NCBI RefSeq assembly: GCF_030252185.1
Contig: NZ_CP126970.1
Coordinates: 620,001-684,000 of the forward strand
Length of the DNA: 64,000 nucleotides
Origin: Corynebacterium suedekumii
GTDB taxonomy: Bacteria; Actinomycetota; Actinomycetes; Mycobacteriales; Mycobacteriaceae
Reading direction: 5' to 3'
Shown: one piece after another, positions 46,357 to 57,139 of the stretch
Layout of the letters: every line of letters begins with the position of its first letter
Position numbering within the stretch: the stretch's first letter is position 1
Translations under genes and position numbers: made by a program
The notes under the pieces: generated by a model
Seen by the model: only the letters and a program-made list of their open reading frames with translations
Told to the model about the DNA's origin: nothing
Database searches by the model: none

Positions 46357-46998
46357 TCAGGCGGCGTTGAAGTTGGTCTTGCCCAGCTCGTCGAGCAGGT
46401 TCTTGACGTGGGCCTCCACGTCGTCGGCGATCTCGCGGACCTTCTCGATGGGCTGGCCGGCCGGATCGGCGATGTCCCAGCGGACGACGCGGTCACCCGG
46501 GATGCCCGGGACCTCGTCCACGCCCATGAGCACGACGACGGACGCGCGGTGGACCGTGCGCGGCACGATCTCCTTCTGGTACATGTGCCCGGTGGGCACG
46601 CCACGCTCCTGCAGCACCTCGAGGACCTGCGGGTCGATGCCGCCGGAGGGATTGAGTCCGACGGAACGGACGAACACCCGGTCACCCACCGCCTGGTGCG
46701 TGATGGCGGAGGCGAGTTGCGAGCGGCCGGCGTTGCGCTCACACACGAAGAGGATCTCCGGACGCGCGGTACCGCTACGACCGGCGGCCTCGGCGCGCTG
46801 CTCCAGCTCGGAGGAGACCTCGCGCTCGACGGTGACCGGGAGGAACGTCTCGATCTTGGCCGTGGCCTTGGCCTGCGCGATCTTCTCGTCGAGCAGCGCG
46901 TCGATGGTGTCGGCGTAGAAGTACTGACCGTAACGGCGGTGCATGTCCTCGCGGACGATGGCGAAACGGTCGGTGATGTTGCTGCCAGGAGTGATCAT
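46357..46998 (-). CDS. ArsC1'-like arsenate reductase/LMW-PTP family protein with N-terminal three-helix domain
   Basis: A 213-residue protein: an N-terminal helical domain (DRFAIVREDMHRRYGQYFYADTIDALLDEKI) joined to an LMW-PTP fold with intact P-loop ILFVCERNAGRSQLASA (Cys86, Arg92) and general-acid motif VRWDIADPAG. Length and layout match C. glutamicum ArsC1', a thioredoxin-coupled arsenate reductase. But the two further cysteines needed for that relay are absent: the region reads VVLMGVDEVPGIPG, and Cys86 is the only Cys. It could be mycothiol-coupled, a tyrosine phosphatase, or something else. It leads an operon with PAP2 and VOC genes and has a PHO-box-like array directly upstream. Start ATG 46998; GTG 47007 is possible. 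Confidence 0.78.
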   Translation of the reverse strand: MITPGSNITDRFAIVREDMHRRYGQYFYADTIDALLDEKIAQAKATAKIETFLPVTVEREVSSELEQRAEAAGRSGTARPEILFVCERNAGRSQLASAITHQAVGDRVFVRSVGLNPSGGIDPQVLEVLQERGVPTGHMYQKEIVPRTVHRASVVVLMGVDEVPGIPGDRVVRWDIADPAGQPIEKVREIADDVEAHVKNLLDELGKTNFNAA

Positions 46999-47341
46999 AA
47001 TGTTCACGCTTTCGTTGTTGTTAACCTGGCGTTAACTTTACCGTCCCGGCACGTTCACCCACAAGTCCAACCGGAGCAAAGAACGAGCCCTTCAGAATGG
47101 GCTCCCGGGATTACCCCCAGGGACCGCCCTCTGGCGCTCGAAAACTAGCCATACGATCGCAGCAACGGACGGTTCCCGCCCTCCTCAGGGCACCACAGAC
47201 TGACCTGGTGGCACCCTCCACGTGTTTCCATACCTGGCCGGACTCCCCCCTTCAATCGAGCGAGAGTACGCAGCTGACGCGGTGGTAGCCGACCATCCGC
47301 TTCTGGCCACACACAGGACGAAGCTCCCTACAGTCCGTGTT
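46999..47341. other. intergenic region upstream of the ArsC-like gene
   Basis: A 343-bp region. It holds a PHO-box-like array (47020-47063) and a hairpin GAGCCC-N8-GGGCTC (47085-47104). The rest has no ribosome site, RNA gene or repeat that I can recognise and is less GC-rich than neighbouring genes. Confidence 0.5.
47020..47063. promoter_or_regulatory. PHO-box-like array upstream of the ArsC-like operon
   Basis: Units start at 47020 (GTTAACCTGGC), 47031 (GTTAACTTTAC) and 47053 (GTTCACCCACA), exactly 11 and 22 bases apart, with one degenerate unit between. They lie 22-65 bases upstream of the ATG at 46998, so the box overlaps or adjoins the promoter. The leader before the start also shares ACGAAAGCG with the pseudoenzyme gene. 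Confidence 0.5.
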
Positions 47342-47626
47342 ATGGGACTGTTGAGAGCGATTGATTCACTGACTGAAAAGGCCGACCGTCGCATGCGGAG
47401 AACCGCCTTCTACCAGCCGGAGATCTCAGCCAGTAGGGAAGTAATCGGAGAAGACCCCGGGAGGACCAGGGAAGAGATCGACCAGGATTTGGCGGAACTG
47501 GGACTTCCGTCGGTCATGGAGAATGGAAAGGCCTTCGTGAAGTCGCTTCCAGTTCTGGTCCCTCTCGTTGTGGGCCTCGCTGCCCTGAGCAGTATCAGAA
47601 GATTCTTCGTCCGCCGACAACAGTGA
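47342..47626 (+). CDS. hypothetical protein with C-terminal membrane helix
   Basis: A 94-residue frame with a charged N-terminal half (DSLTEKADRRMRRTAFYQPEIS, then DPGRTREEIDQDLAELG) and one membrane helix near the C-terminus (SLPVLVPLVVGLAALSSI) ending in RRFFVRRQQ, a positive-inside tail. The helical segment before the membrane span vaguely recalls DUF3618-type proteins. Codon use is less GC-biased in the third position than neighbours (for example ATTGATTCACTGACT), suggesting recent acquisition or a poorly expressed gene. No good ribosome site precedes ATG 47342; the frame is open from 47222. The antisense frame 47426-47773 has no better support. Confidence 0.4.
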   Translation: MGLLRAIDSLTEKADRRMRRTAFYQPEISASREVIGEDPGRTREEIDQDLAELGLPSVMENGKAFVKSLPVLVPLVVGLAALSSIRRFFVRRQQ

Positions 47627-47865
47627 CCAGAACGTCGGGGCAGCCCGGGCCGCCGACATGTACTGATTTCCCAGATCTGGGCACGTTGATCGTCCCGTGC
47701 AGATGCCCGGGCGGATCAGTGACCGCACGTCGAGTGCGGTGCCCTTTATCGGAACTGCAACGCAGACGCGCATGAGGGCGGTGATTGCATGACCCGCTCA
47801 CCACCGACCCCCTTCCGCATGCGGCGGGCCGCCACCGGAGACCCGGTCAGCCAAGAGCAATACGG
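47627..47865. other. non-coding gap between hypothetical gene and glf
   Basis: About 240 bases with nothing recognisable: no ribosome site, RNA gene, clear hairpin or repeat. Base composition is close to the preceding low-GC patch, so it may be remnant DNA. Confidence 0.4.
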
Positions 47866-49203
<1,338 letters not shown>

Positions 49204-49258
49204 TCACTGTTGACCTCACGGATAACACGTGTATCAGCTATTGCAGGGAGTTCCCATC

Positions 49259-51355
49259 GTGCAGCAACGACGCCGAATCGCCACGTCCCGGCAGGCCAGC
49301 GTCAGTCCGACGCTGGCTGTCGTCCTGTCCATCGCCCTCGTGGTCACCGCCGCGTTCGGTGGCAACCAGATCCTCCAGACCCAGGACGCCGGCTCCGGCC
49401 CCATCGACGTGTCCCAGGCGACCGCATCCTTCGCCTCCGGTGACAACGTCGTGGTCGACGATGCCGCCATCGCCGCCCAGGGCGGCGAACCTGGCCCCCG
49501 CACCGTCAAGGAATTCACCCGCGACGAAGAATTCTCCATGTTCGCGGTGACCTGGACCGGCGACCGCGACATCGCCGCCTTCGTCCGCTCCCAGAACGCC
49601 GACGGCTCCTGGCGCCAGTGGTACCCGGCCGAGCCGGTCGGCCAGTCGGGCCCCAACGGCGAGAACGGCACCGAGCTGCTCTTCGTCGAACCGACCAACA
49701 CCGTCCAGGTCTCCATCACCGGCGTCGACATCTACGGCGACGCCCCGGCCCCCGAGATCGAGACCTACGACCAGGCGCCCGCCGAGCAGGCCCCGGCCGC
49801 CGAGGCTCCCGCCGCCGCCCCGGTGGCCGGCATTGAGGCCCCGGCTGCGCCGATTGCTGATGACGCGCCCGCGGAGGAGGCCCCGGTCGAGGAAGCCCCG
49901 GTCGAGTCCGCCGACGACGGACTGGCTCCCCTGCCCACCAACTACGGTGACATCCAGCCGGTCGCGGACATCGCGTCCCCGGACGATCTCGACGTGGTGT
50001 TCATCGACGGCAACGCCCAGGAGGGCGGCATCGACCTGGCCACCACCTCCACCTCCTACGGAATGCCCAACGTGGTCTCCCGCGCAGGCTGGGGCGCCAA
50101 CGAGGGCATGCGCTGCCGAGGCACCACCATCGACCCCAAGGTCGTCGCCGCCACCGTCCACCACACCGCCGGCTCCAACAACTACACCCCGGCCCAGGCT
50201 GCCGGCATTATGCGCGGCATGTACGACTACCACGCCCGCCAGCTCGGGTGGTGCGACATCGGCTACAACGCCGTCGTGGACAAGTACGGCACCATCTACG
50301 AGGGTCGCTTCGGTGGCCTGGACAAGGCCGTCCAGGGTGCCCACGTCGGCGGCTTCAACAAGGGCACCTTCGGCATCTCCATGATGGGCAACTACGACGT
50401 CGCCGAGACGACCCCCGCCATGATCAAGTCCGTCGGCGAGATGATCGGCTGGAAGGCCGCGATCTCCGGCTTCAATCCGACCGGCCGCAACCAGTACTAC
50501 ACCCAGGGCTTCCAGGGCTCGAAGTACCCGGCGGGCACCACCGCCAACCTGCCGAACATCTTCGCCCACCGCGACGCCCACAACAACGCCTGCCCGGGCC
50601 GCTACGGCTACGCCCAGATGGACAACATCCGTGCCCACGCGATGACCAAGTACAACGCCATCAAGGGCGGGGCGGTCGTCCCGGATCAGCCGACCAACCC
50701 CACCCCGCCGAGCACCCCGTCGAACCCGGGAACTCCGTCGAACCCGGCACCGAACCCGCCGGCCCCGACCCAGCCCGCTCCGACGCGCCCGGCGCCGTCC
50801 CCGAACAACGCGCTGGCCACGCTGAGCAGCGCCGCCAACGGTGACACCAACGCCATCCTCGCCGTGTTCGGCACCGTCGCCGCCATCGCCGTCACGGCCC
50901 TGGCCGCCGGCGGTTCCCTGCCCGACGGCGTCTCCCGCATCGGTGACGTCGAGGTGCTCGACGGTGTCAAGATCACCGACCTCAAGCCGGTCGTGGACAC
51001 CCTCGTGTCCATGTCGGGCGACTCCGAGATCGAGCAGACCTGGAACCGCGTCTCCACCACCGTCGGCCCGGTCCTGGGTAACCCGCGCGGCGGCATCACC
51101 CCGACCGCCGGTGCCGCAGGCACGCAGTACGCGCTCTTCGACAACGGCATCATCCTCGACTCGGACGAGACCCAGGCGCGCGCCCTGTGGGGCACCGTCG
51201 CCGACACCTGGGCCGCCCAGGGCTTCGACCTCGGCCCGCTGGGCCTGCCGCTCAGCGACCAGTACTCCGAGGGTGACCTGGTCCGAGTGGACTTCCAGGG
51301 TGGCTACATCACCGTCGATCCGGCCACCGGTGACGTGGACGTGAAGCTCACCTAG
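49259..51355 (+). CDS. N-acetylmuramoyl-L-alanine amidase-like (PGRP) protein with LGFP-type C-terminus
   Basis: A 698-residue exported protein. An N-terminal signal/anchor ([17 protein letters not shown]) is followed by a beta-rich region, a Pro/Ala/Glu linker (about residues 180-235), and an Amidase_2/PGRP domain with [45 protein letters not shown], and [17 protein letters not shown], whose His and Cys residues bind Zn in this family. A Pro/Thr/Ser spacer with (N)P-x-P repeats, a hydrophobic segment ([19 protein letters not shown]) and an LGFP-like module ([22 protein letters not shown]) end it. The start is GTG at 49259 with GGGAG eight bases upstream. It matches the position of Rv3811 and likely remodels peptidoglycan. 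Confidence 0.88.
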   Translation: MQQRRRIATSRQASVSPTLAVVLSIALVVTAAFGGNQILQTQDAGSGPIDVSQATASFASGDNVVVDDAAIAAQGGEPGPRTVKEFTRDEEFSMFAVTWTGDRDIAAFVRSQNADGSWRQWYPAEPVGQSGPNGENGTELLFVEPTNTVQVSITGVDIYGDAPAPEIETYDQAPAEQAPAAEAPAAAPVAGIEAPAAPIADDAPAEEAPVEEAPVESADDGLAPLPTNYGDIQPVADIASPDDLDVVFIDGNAQEGGIDLATTSTSYGMPNVVSRAGWGANEGMRCRGTTIDPKVVAATVHHTAGSNNYTPAQAAGIMRGMYDYHARQLGWCDIGYNAVVDKYGTIYEGRFGGLDKAVQGAHVGGFNKGTFGISMMGNYDVAETTPAMIKSVGEMIGWKAAISGFNPTGRNQYYTQGFQGSKYPAGTTANLPNIFAHRDAHNNACPGRYGYAQMDNIRAHAMTKYNAIKGGAVVPDQPTNPTPPSTPSNPGTPSNPAPNPPAPTQPAPTRPAPSPNNALATLSSAANGDTNAILAVFGTVAAIAVTALAAGGSLPDGVSRIGDVEVLDGVKITDLKPVVDTLVSMSGDSEIEQTWNRVSTTVGPVLGNPRGGITPTAGAAGTQYALFDNGIILDSDETQARALWGTVADTWAAQGFDLGPLGLPLSDQYSEGDLVRVDFQGGYITVDPATGDVDVKLT

Positions 51356-52905
51356 TTGGACGCCTGGCCCACCGGGTCAGGCTCCCCGGACTGTTCCCAG
51401 TCCAGGGAACGCTCGACGGCCCGGTTCCACCGGGCCACCATCTCCTCCCGCTCCTGCGCCGTCCACTCGGGCGACCAGGAGCGGTCGGCTTTCTGCAGGC
51501 CGCAGACCTCGTCGAGGGAGCCCCAGTAGCCGACGCCCAGGCCGGCGGCGAAAGCCGCGCCCATGGCGGTGGTCTCGATGTTGGCGGGGCGGATGACCTC
51601 GGCGTCGAGAATGTCGGCCTGCAGCTGCATGAGCAGGTCGTTGGCGGTCATGCCACCGTCGACACGCAACTGGGTGAACTCGATGCCGGAGTCGGCGACC
51701 ATCGCGCTGGCGACCTCCCGGGTCTGCAGGGCGGTGGCCTCCAGGGCCGCGCGGGCGAGGTGGCGACGATCGGCGAAACGGGTGAGACCGACGATGACGC
51801 CGCGGGCGTCGGAACGCCAACGCGGAGCAAACAGTCCGGAGAACGCCGGGACGATGACCACTCCCCCGCTGTCCTCGACCTCGGCGGCCAGCCGTTCCAC
51901 CTCTGCGGCCGAGGAGATGATGCCCAGCTGGTCGCGCAGCCACTGGATGAGGGAGCCGCCGACGGCCACCGAGCCCTCGAGCGCGTAGACGGGATCCTCC
52001 CCGTCGATCTCGTAGAGGACGGTGCTGAGCAGCCCGTGCTCGCTGACCGTCGGTTCTGTACCCGTGTTGAGCAGAAGGAACAGGCCGGTGCCGTAGGTGT
52101 TCTTCGCATCGCCGACCTCGAAGCAGCCCTGGCCGAACATCGCCGACTGCTGGTCGCCGAGTACACCGGTGATGGGGACCCCGGACAGGGTGCCTCGGCG
52201 GCGGACGTGGCCGAACTCGCCGACCGAGGGGCGGATCTCCGGAAGAATCTGCGGTGGAACACCGAGCTCGGCGCACAGTTCCTCGTCCCACTGCCGCGTG
52301 CGCAGGTCCATGAGCAGGGTGCGGGAGGCGTTGGTGACGTCGGTGGCGTGGACGGCGGGTTCGCCGTCGTCACCGCTCGCCCCGCCCGTGAGGTTCCACA
52401 ACAGCCACGTGTCCATCGTGCCGGCGAGCAGCTCCCCGGCCTCGGCGCGCTCACGGGCCCCGTCGACGTGGTCGAGGATCCACGCGATCTTCGGGCCGGC
52501 GGAGTAGGAACTGGCCAGCAGGCCGGTGCGGTCGAGCCAGCGACGGGGATCATCGCCGGCGACAGCGGAGGTACGCGTGTCCTGCCACACGATCGCGTGA
52601 TGGATGGGGCGGCCCGTCGACTTGTCCCACACAACAGCGGTCTCGCGCTGGTTGGTCAGACCCAGCGCCACCACATCGGCTGGGGAGACGTCGATGTCCA
52701 CCATCGCCTCGGCGACGGCGTGGCGGGTGTTCGACCAGATCTCCATCGCGTCATGTTCGACCCAGCCCTGGCGCGGCATGATCTGCCGATGCTCCACCTG
52801 AGCGGAAGAGACCACCTCCCCGTCGTGGTCGACGATGACACAGCGTGTGGAGGTCGTCCCGTGGTCGATCGCGGCGACATACTTCTTCGGATGCGGGCCC
52901 GTCAT
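51352..52905 (-). CDS. glpK: glycerol kinase
   Basis: A 517-residue FGGY-family kinase forming sn-glycerol-3-phosphate from glycerol and ATP. It opens with [20 protein letters not shown] (phosphate-binding loop), then [12 protein letters not shown] and [31 protein letters not shown], all typical of Glp[18 protein letters not shown] near residue 250 holds the catalytic Asp, and [21 protein letters not shown] near 410 is the FGGY C-terminal signature. The ATG at 52905 starts the protein, and its 3' end overlaps that of the amidase by four bases. Glycerol-3-phosphate feeds the acyltransferase gene two genes upstream. Confidence 0.95.
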   Translation of the reverse strand: MTGPHPKKYVAAIDHGTTSTRCVIVDHDGEVVSSAQVEHRQIMPRQGWVEHDAMEIWSNTRHAVAEAMVDIDVSPADVVALGLTNQRETAVVWDKSTGRPIHHAIVWQDTRTSAVAGDDPRRWLDRTGLLASSYSAGPKIAWILDHVDGARERAEAGELLAGTMDTWLLWNLTGGASGDDGEPAVHATDVTNASRTLLMDLRTRQWDEELCAELGVPPQILPEIRPSVGEFGHVRRRGTLSGVPITGVLGDQQSAMFGQGCFEVGDAKNTYGTGLFLLLNTGTEPTVSEHGLLSTVLYEIDGEDPVYALEGSVAVGGSLIQWLRDQLGIISSAAEVERLAAEVEDSGGVVIVPAFSGLFAPRWRSDARGVIVGLTRFADRRHLARAALEATALQTREVASAMVADSGIEFTQLRVDGGMTANDLLMQLQADILDAEVIRPANIETTAMGAAFAAGLGVGYWGSLDEVCGLQKADRSWSPEWTAQEREEMVARWNRAVERSLDWEQSGEPDPVGQASN

Positions 52906-53046
52906 GGCTCAAGTGTGCCAGAGGGCCCGGCAGTCATGGCCCCGAAAATCGGGCGGAAAAGCTCAGGTGGTGACCCGCCGATGAGGTGATGGGGGTACAC
53001 CCTGCTCACGGTCCATTTTCCCTTCCCTGTTGGGCAGATTCACCAC

Positions 53047-53871
53047 CTAGAACCAACGTTCCAGCAGCTGTGCCACCCCGGATTCCTCGTTGGTGCCGGT
53101 GACCAGGTCGGCGGCGTCCTTGACCTCGGGGCGGGCGTTGCCCATGGCCACGCCCAGGCCGGCCCACTGGAGCATCTCGATGTCGTTGGGCATGTCGCCG
53201 ACGCAGACGACATCCGCCTGGTCCACCCCGTGCATCTCGGCGAGGGTGGCCACGCCGAGGGCCTTGGTCACGCCGGGGGCGGCGACCTCGAGCAGTCCCT
53301 CGTTCATGGAGAAGGTCACGTGGGCGACCTCCGGGTCGATGAAGGGGAAGAGCACCTCGTACATCTCGGGCGCGGTCATCGACTCGTTGCGGAGTATCAG
53401 TTTCACCGCCGGGGCGGCGATGACCTCGTGGGCGGGCTGAACGCCGAAACCCTGGGCTTCCCAGGTGTGGAGGAAGTTCGGGTCGACGACGAAGCTCTCC
53501 TCCTCCGGGTCGAAGGCCGATTCCCCGGCGCGTTCGCAGCCGATGGAGATTCCGCCGAAGGGGGCGAACGCCTCGCGGGCGGATTCGAGGATCTCGGCCA
53601 TGGTGTCCGGGTCGAGGACGTGGGAGCGGATGACCCGGTCATTGGCGGAGTCGTAGAGCACGGCGCCGTTGGCGGTGACGCACACCGGGCGGATGGGCAA
53701 CTGATCGAGGACGGGGAAGATCCAGCGGTGCGGTCGGCCGGTGGCCAGGGCCACCTCGGTGCCCTCGCCGACGGCGCGGACGATGGCGTCACGCACCCGC
53801 GGGGTGATCCGGTCCTGCGGGGTGAGCAGGGTGCCGTCGACGTCGCTGGCGATGAGCCTGGGGGTGTTCAC
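53047..53871 (-). CDS. HAD-superfamily (Cof-type, subfamily IIB) phosphatase
   Basis: A 274-residue HAD hydrolase. Motif I is LIASDVDGTLLTPQDRI (nucleophile Asp near residue 9), motif II lies around VALATGRPHRWI (Thr/Ser near 41), and motifs III and IV are in TKALGVATLAEMHGV (Lys) and VVCVGDMPNDIEMLQWAGLGVAMGNARPEVKDAAD (Asp pair). A C2b cap is inserted between residues 80 and 190, as in the Cof/YidA group that dephosphorylates sugar or cofactor phosphates. The start is GTG at 53871, seven bases after the acyltransferase gene, giving an operon serS-plsC-HAD. The M. tuberculosis counterpart by position is Rv3813c. Confidence 0.87.
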   Translation of the reverse strand: MNTPRLIASDVDGTLLTPQDRITPRVRDAIVRAVGEGTEVALATGRPHRWIFPVLDQLPIRPVCVTANGAVLYDSANDRVIRSHVLDPDTMAEILESAREAFAPFGGISIGCERAGESAFDPEEESFVVDPNFLHTWEAQGFGVQPAHEVIAAPAVKLILRNESMTAPEMYEVLFPFIDPEVAHVTFSMNEGLLEVAAPGVTKALGVATLAEMHGVDQADVVCVGDMPNDIEMLQWAGLGVAMGNARPEVKDAADLVTGTNEESGVAQLLERWF

Positions 53872-53878
53872 GGTCGCA

Positions 53879-54820
53879 TCACTGTTTCCGGAACTTCTGT
53901 TTCACGCCGTCGATGAAGGTGCGGGCGTTGCCGAGTGCGGCGTCGGCACGTTTGTCCAGCTTCTCGGCGGCCTTCGCCTCCTTCTTCGCGGCCCGCGCCG
54001 CACGCTCCTCGGCGTCGAGCACGGCGGCGTCGGCAAGCGTGGGGGCGGAGCCGCCCTGGGACACCGGACGCCAGAACGCACCGGCCGGGAACGGGCCGTA
54101 CGCGCGGTCGTAGTCGCGCCGGACCTGGTCGAGGAGGACGCCCATGGCGGTCTTGAGGCGGTCAGTGGCCTCGTCCGGATCGCCGGAGGGGTCGACGGGG
54201 GTGCCCACCCGGATGAACACCGGGATGTTGCTGCGCCCCAGCTTCTTCGCGTTGTCCTTGGTCCAGATGCGCTGGGAACCCCAGATGACCACGGGGATGA
54301 GCGGCGCGCCGGCGGTGTCGGCGATGCGGGCCGCACCGTTCTTGAACTCCTTGAGCTCGAAGGCCCGGGAGATCGTCGCCTCGGGGAAGATGCCCACCAG
54401 CTGACCCTCCTGCAGACGCTCGACGGCGACCGGGAGGGAGGAACCGCCCGCGGACCGGTCCACCGGCAGGTGCTTCATGGCGCGCATGAGCCGGCCGGCG
54501 ACGGGGGCGTCGAAGATCTCCTTCTTCGCCATGAACCGGACCAGGCGCCGGCCCCGCAGGTAGGCGGGGATGCCACCGAAGATGAAGTCGTAGTAGCCGG
54601 TGTGGTTGATGGCCAGCAGGGCCGGACCGTCCGTGGGGATGTTCTCCGCCCCGAAGACCGTCAGGCGGACACCCTGCGCCTTCAACAGTCGTTTGACCAG
54701 GGGGATGATGACCCGACCGTAGGGGTTTTCCGCCGCCTCGGTCGGGTGATCCGGCACCTCGGGCAGGTCGGCGGGGACGTGGAATCCTTCTCGCTTATCA
54801 AAACCGCTGGTGATGGCCAT
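53879..54820 (-). CDS. 1-acyl-sn-glycerol-3-phosphate acyltransferase (PlsC family)
   Basis: A 313-residue acyltransferase of the PlsC/LPLAT family that acylates lysophosphatidic acid. The catalytic HX4D motif is in LLAINHTGYYDFIFG (His near residue 74), with FMAKKEIFDAPVAGRLMRA, and the glycerol-phosphate site in GIFPEATISRAFELKEFKNGAARIA. A C-terminal Ala/Lys-rich helical tail (ERAARAAKKEAKAAEKLDKRADAALGNA) of about 50 residues is outside the catalytic domain. It lies between serS and the HAD gene on the minus strand, close to glpK, so the neighbourhood supplies and acylates glycerol-3-phosphate. Confidence 0.88.
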   Translation of the reverse strand: MAITSGFDKREGFHVPADLPEVPDHPTEAAENPYGRVIIPLVKRLLKAQGVRLTVFGAENIPTDGPALLAINHTGYYDFIFGGIPAYLRGRRLVRFMAKKEIFDAPVAGRLMRAMKHLPVDRSAGGSSLPVAVERLQEGQLVGIFPEATISRAFELKEFKNGAARIADTAGAPLIPVVIWGSQRIWTKDNAKKLGRSNIPVFIRVGTPVDPSGDPDEATDRLKTAMGVLLDQVRRDYDRAYGPFPAGAFWRPVSQGGSAPTLADAAVLDAEERAARAAKKEAKAAEKLDKRADAALGNARTFIDGVKQKFRKQ

Positions 54821-54832
54821 GGGACCACGCTC

Positions 54833-56104
54833 CTATTTGCCGGACTTACGGACGGGCTCGAGGACGTCCTTGCCCACGAACGGGCGCAGCGCCTCCGGGA
54901 CGACGACGGAACCGTCGGCCTGCTGGTTGTTCTCCAGGATGGCCACGAGCCAGCGGGTGGTGGCCAGCGTGCCGTTGAGGGTGGCCGCCACCTGCGCCTT
55001 GCCGTTCTCGTCGCGGTAGCGGGTCTGCAGGCGGCGGCCCTGGAAGGTTGTGCAGTTCGAGGTCGACGTCAGCTCACGGTAGGTGTTCTGGGTGGGCACC
55101 CACGCCTCGGTGTCGAACTTGCGGGCCGCGGACTGGCCGAGGTCGCCGCCGGCGATGTCGATGATGCGGTAGGGCACCTGGACAGCGGAGAGCATGTCTC
55201 GCTCCATGTCGAGCAGGGCCTGGTGCTGGGCTGCCGCCTCCTCCGGCTTGCAGTAGACGAACATCTCCAGCTTGTCGAACTGGTGGACGCGGATGATGCC
55301 GCGGGTGTCCTTGCCGTAGGAACCGGCCTCCCGACGGAAGCACGACGACCAGCCGGTGTACTTGACCGGGCCTTTCGACAGGTCGATGATCTCGTCCTTG
55401 TGGTAGCCGGCCAGAGCCACCTCGGAGGTGCCGACGAGGTAGAGCTCGTCGCGCTCGAGGTAGTAGATCTCCTCCGCATGGTCACCGAGGAAACCGGTGC
55501 CCGCCATGATCTCCGGACGCACGAGCACCGGCGGGATCATGAGCTGGAAGCCGGCGGCGCGGGCCTTCTGCGCGGCGAGCATCATCATGCCCAGCTGCAG
55601 GAACGCGCCGTCGCCGGTGAGGTAGTAGAAGCGGGAGCCGCCGACCTTCGTGCCGCGCTCCATGTCGATGAGCCCGAGCGAGGTGCCCAGCTCCAGGTGG
55701 TCCTTCGGCTCGAAGTCGAAGGAGGTCGGCTCCCCGACGTGCTCGAGCACGACAAAATCGTCCTCGCCTCCGGCCGGAGCGCCCTCGACGACGTTGGACA
55801 GACGCATCTGCAGCGCGTTGACCTGCTCCTCGGCGTTCTTCTGGCTCTCCTCGGCCTCCTTGACCTTCGCCTTGAGCTCGTTGGAGCCCTCGAGCAGCGC
55901 CGGGCGGTCCTCCGGTGCGGCCTGGCCGATCTTCTTGCCGAAGGCCTTCTGCTCCGACCGCAGGGCGTCCGCCGCCTGGATCGCCTCGCGGCGGGTCTCG
56001 TCGGCGGCCAGCAGCTGGTCAACCAGGTCGGGGTCCTCGCCCCGGGTCACCTGGGAGGCACGGACGGCATCGGGATTCTCGCGGAGGAATTTGAGATCAA
56101 TCAC
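54833..56104 (-). CDS. serS: seryl-tRNA synthetase
   Basis: A 423-residue class II aminoacyl-tRNA synthetase charging tRNA-Ser and tRNA-Sec-type substrates with serine. The N-terminal arm (residues 1-110) is a long antiparallel coiled coil ([22 protein letters not shown]). Class II motif 2 is [31 protein letters not shown] near residue 255 and motif 3 is [31 protein letters not shown] near 370. The start is GTG at 56104, giving [15 protein letters not shown], the universal SerRS start. A 187-bp gap separates it from the divergent regulator gene. Confidence 0.97.
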   Translation of the reverse strand: MIDLKFLRENPDAVRASQVTRGEDPDLVDQLLAADETRREAIQAADALRSEQKAFGKKIGQAAPEDRPALLEGSNELKAKVKEAEESQKNAEEQVNALQMRLSNVVEGAPAGGEDDFVVLEHVGEPTSFDFEPKDHLELGTSLGLIDMERGTKVGGSRFYYLTGDGAFLQLGMMMLAAQKARAAGFQLMIPPVLVRPEIMAGTGFLGDHAEEIYYLERDELYLVGTSEVALAGYHKDEIIDLSKGPVKYTGWSSCFRREAGSYGKDTRGIIRVHQFDKLEMFVYCKPEEAAAQHQALLDMERDMLSAVQVPYRIIDIAGGDLGQSAARKFDTEAWVPTQNTYRELTSTSNCTTFQGRRLQTRYRDENGKAQVAATLNGTLATTRWLVAILENNQQADGSVVVPEALRPFVGKDVLEPVRKSGK

Positions 56105-56266
56105 GCCGTCGAGCCTACCGCGCGGGACGTGGTGATGTCCCCCTGGCCCGGTGGCTGCGGTGGGGGTCACGGTGAGCGCGATCCGTGCCGTAGCCCTCAC
56201 ACCCGCGCGGGCCGCGCCACAGCGCCCCGGGACCGTGATCCCGCCCATGTTTTCCCAGTTCAGATT

Positions 56267-56282
56267 ACTGGTAATAACCAGA
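56267..56282. promoter_or_regulatory. FarR/DasR-type operator ACTGGTAATAACCAGA
   Basis: An inverted repeat, (A)CTGGT-AATA-ACCAG(A), matches the half-site pattern of HutC-subfamily GntR regulators (consensus ACTGGT-N4-ACCAGT known for DasR/NagR). It ends nine bases before the start of the GntR gene and overlaps its ribosome site, so autoregulation is likely. Confidence 0.6.
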
Positions 56283-56291
56283 GGCGTTATG

Positions 56292-57074
56292 ATGGACAGC
56301 ATGGTCACAGGATCGAGCGCCACCCCTTCCGCGGAGCTGCCCGTCCGGTCTATCACCGACGGCCCCACCCCGAAGCACGCCCAACTCCGGGCGATCCTCG
56401 AGGACATGTGCACCACCGATCTCAACCCCGGCGACCTGCTCCCGGGTGAACGTGTTCTGGAGGAGACCTACGGCGTCTCCCGCATCACGGTGCGCCGGGC
56501 GATCGGGGATCTCGTGGCCACCGGCCGGCTGCGTCGCGCTCGCGGCAAGGGCACCTTCGTCGCCCCGAATCCGCTGGTCTCCCGCCTGCACCTGGCCTCC
56601 TTCAGCTCCGAGATGGCGGCACAGGGGGTGACGGCGTCGTCGAAGATCCTGCTCTCCGGGCGGGCCCCTGCGCCGGCGGAGGTGGCGGAGTTCTTCGGCC
56701 CCGACACCGACAACCTGCTCCACACCCACCTGCGGCGCCTGCGCCTGGGCGACGGGGAGCCGTACTCCATCGACGACGGCTGGTACAACGCCGCGCACGT
56801 GCCCGATCTGCTGGAGAATGACGTCTACAACTCCGTCTACTCCATCGTGGAGATGTCCTACCACCTGCCCATCACGGAGGCGGACCAGGTGGTCACCGCG
56901 GTCTCCGCCGACGAGCGTCAGGCCTCGCTTCTCGACGTCCCCGTGGGCACCGCCCTGCTGCACATCGTGCGGTTCTCCCGCTCCGGGTCCCTGCCCATCG
57001 AGTGGTGCTCCTCCCTGTACCGGACCGACCGCTACCACCTCAACACCCGCGTCACCCGGGCGTTGGACCGCTGA
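56292..57074 (+). CDS. farR: GntR-family (HutC/FarR subfamily) transcriptional regulator
   Basis: A 260-residue regulator with an N-terminal winged helix ([64 protein letters not shown]) and a C-terminal UTRA effector domain ([23 protein letters not shown] ... [25 protein letters not shown]). It lies next to serS, the position of C. glutamicum FarR (cg3202), and symbol and orthology rest on that. The ATG at 56292 is chosen because AGAGG lies seven bases upstream; ATGs at 56289 and 56301 are alternatives. An operator-like dyad overlaps its own promoter. FarR-type proteins bind small effectors; the ligand here is unknown. Confidence 0.72.
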   Translation: MDSMVTGSSATPSAELPVRSITDGPTPKHAQLRAILEDMCTTDLNPGDLLPGERVLEETYGVSRITVRRAIGDLVATGRLRRARGKGTFVAPNPLVSRLHLASFSSEMAAQGVTASSKILLSGRAPAPAEVAEFFGPDTDNLLHTHLRRLRLGDGEPYSIDDGWYNAAHVPDLLENDVYNSVYSIVEMSYHLPITEADQVVTAVSADERQASLLDVPVGTALLHIVRFSRSGSLPIEWCSSLYRTDRYHLNTRVTRALDR

Positions 57075-57139
57075 CACCTGCCCCTTGATCGGCATGGTCG
57101 TTGGTATGACGGCCAATTGAGGGGCACAATGGGGGGACT

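Noticed and set aside
47426..47773. 115-codon minus-strand open frame
   Set aside because: No ribosome site, no recognisable feature; the plus-strand alternative has at least a plausible membrane helix.
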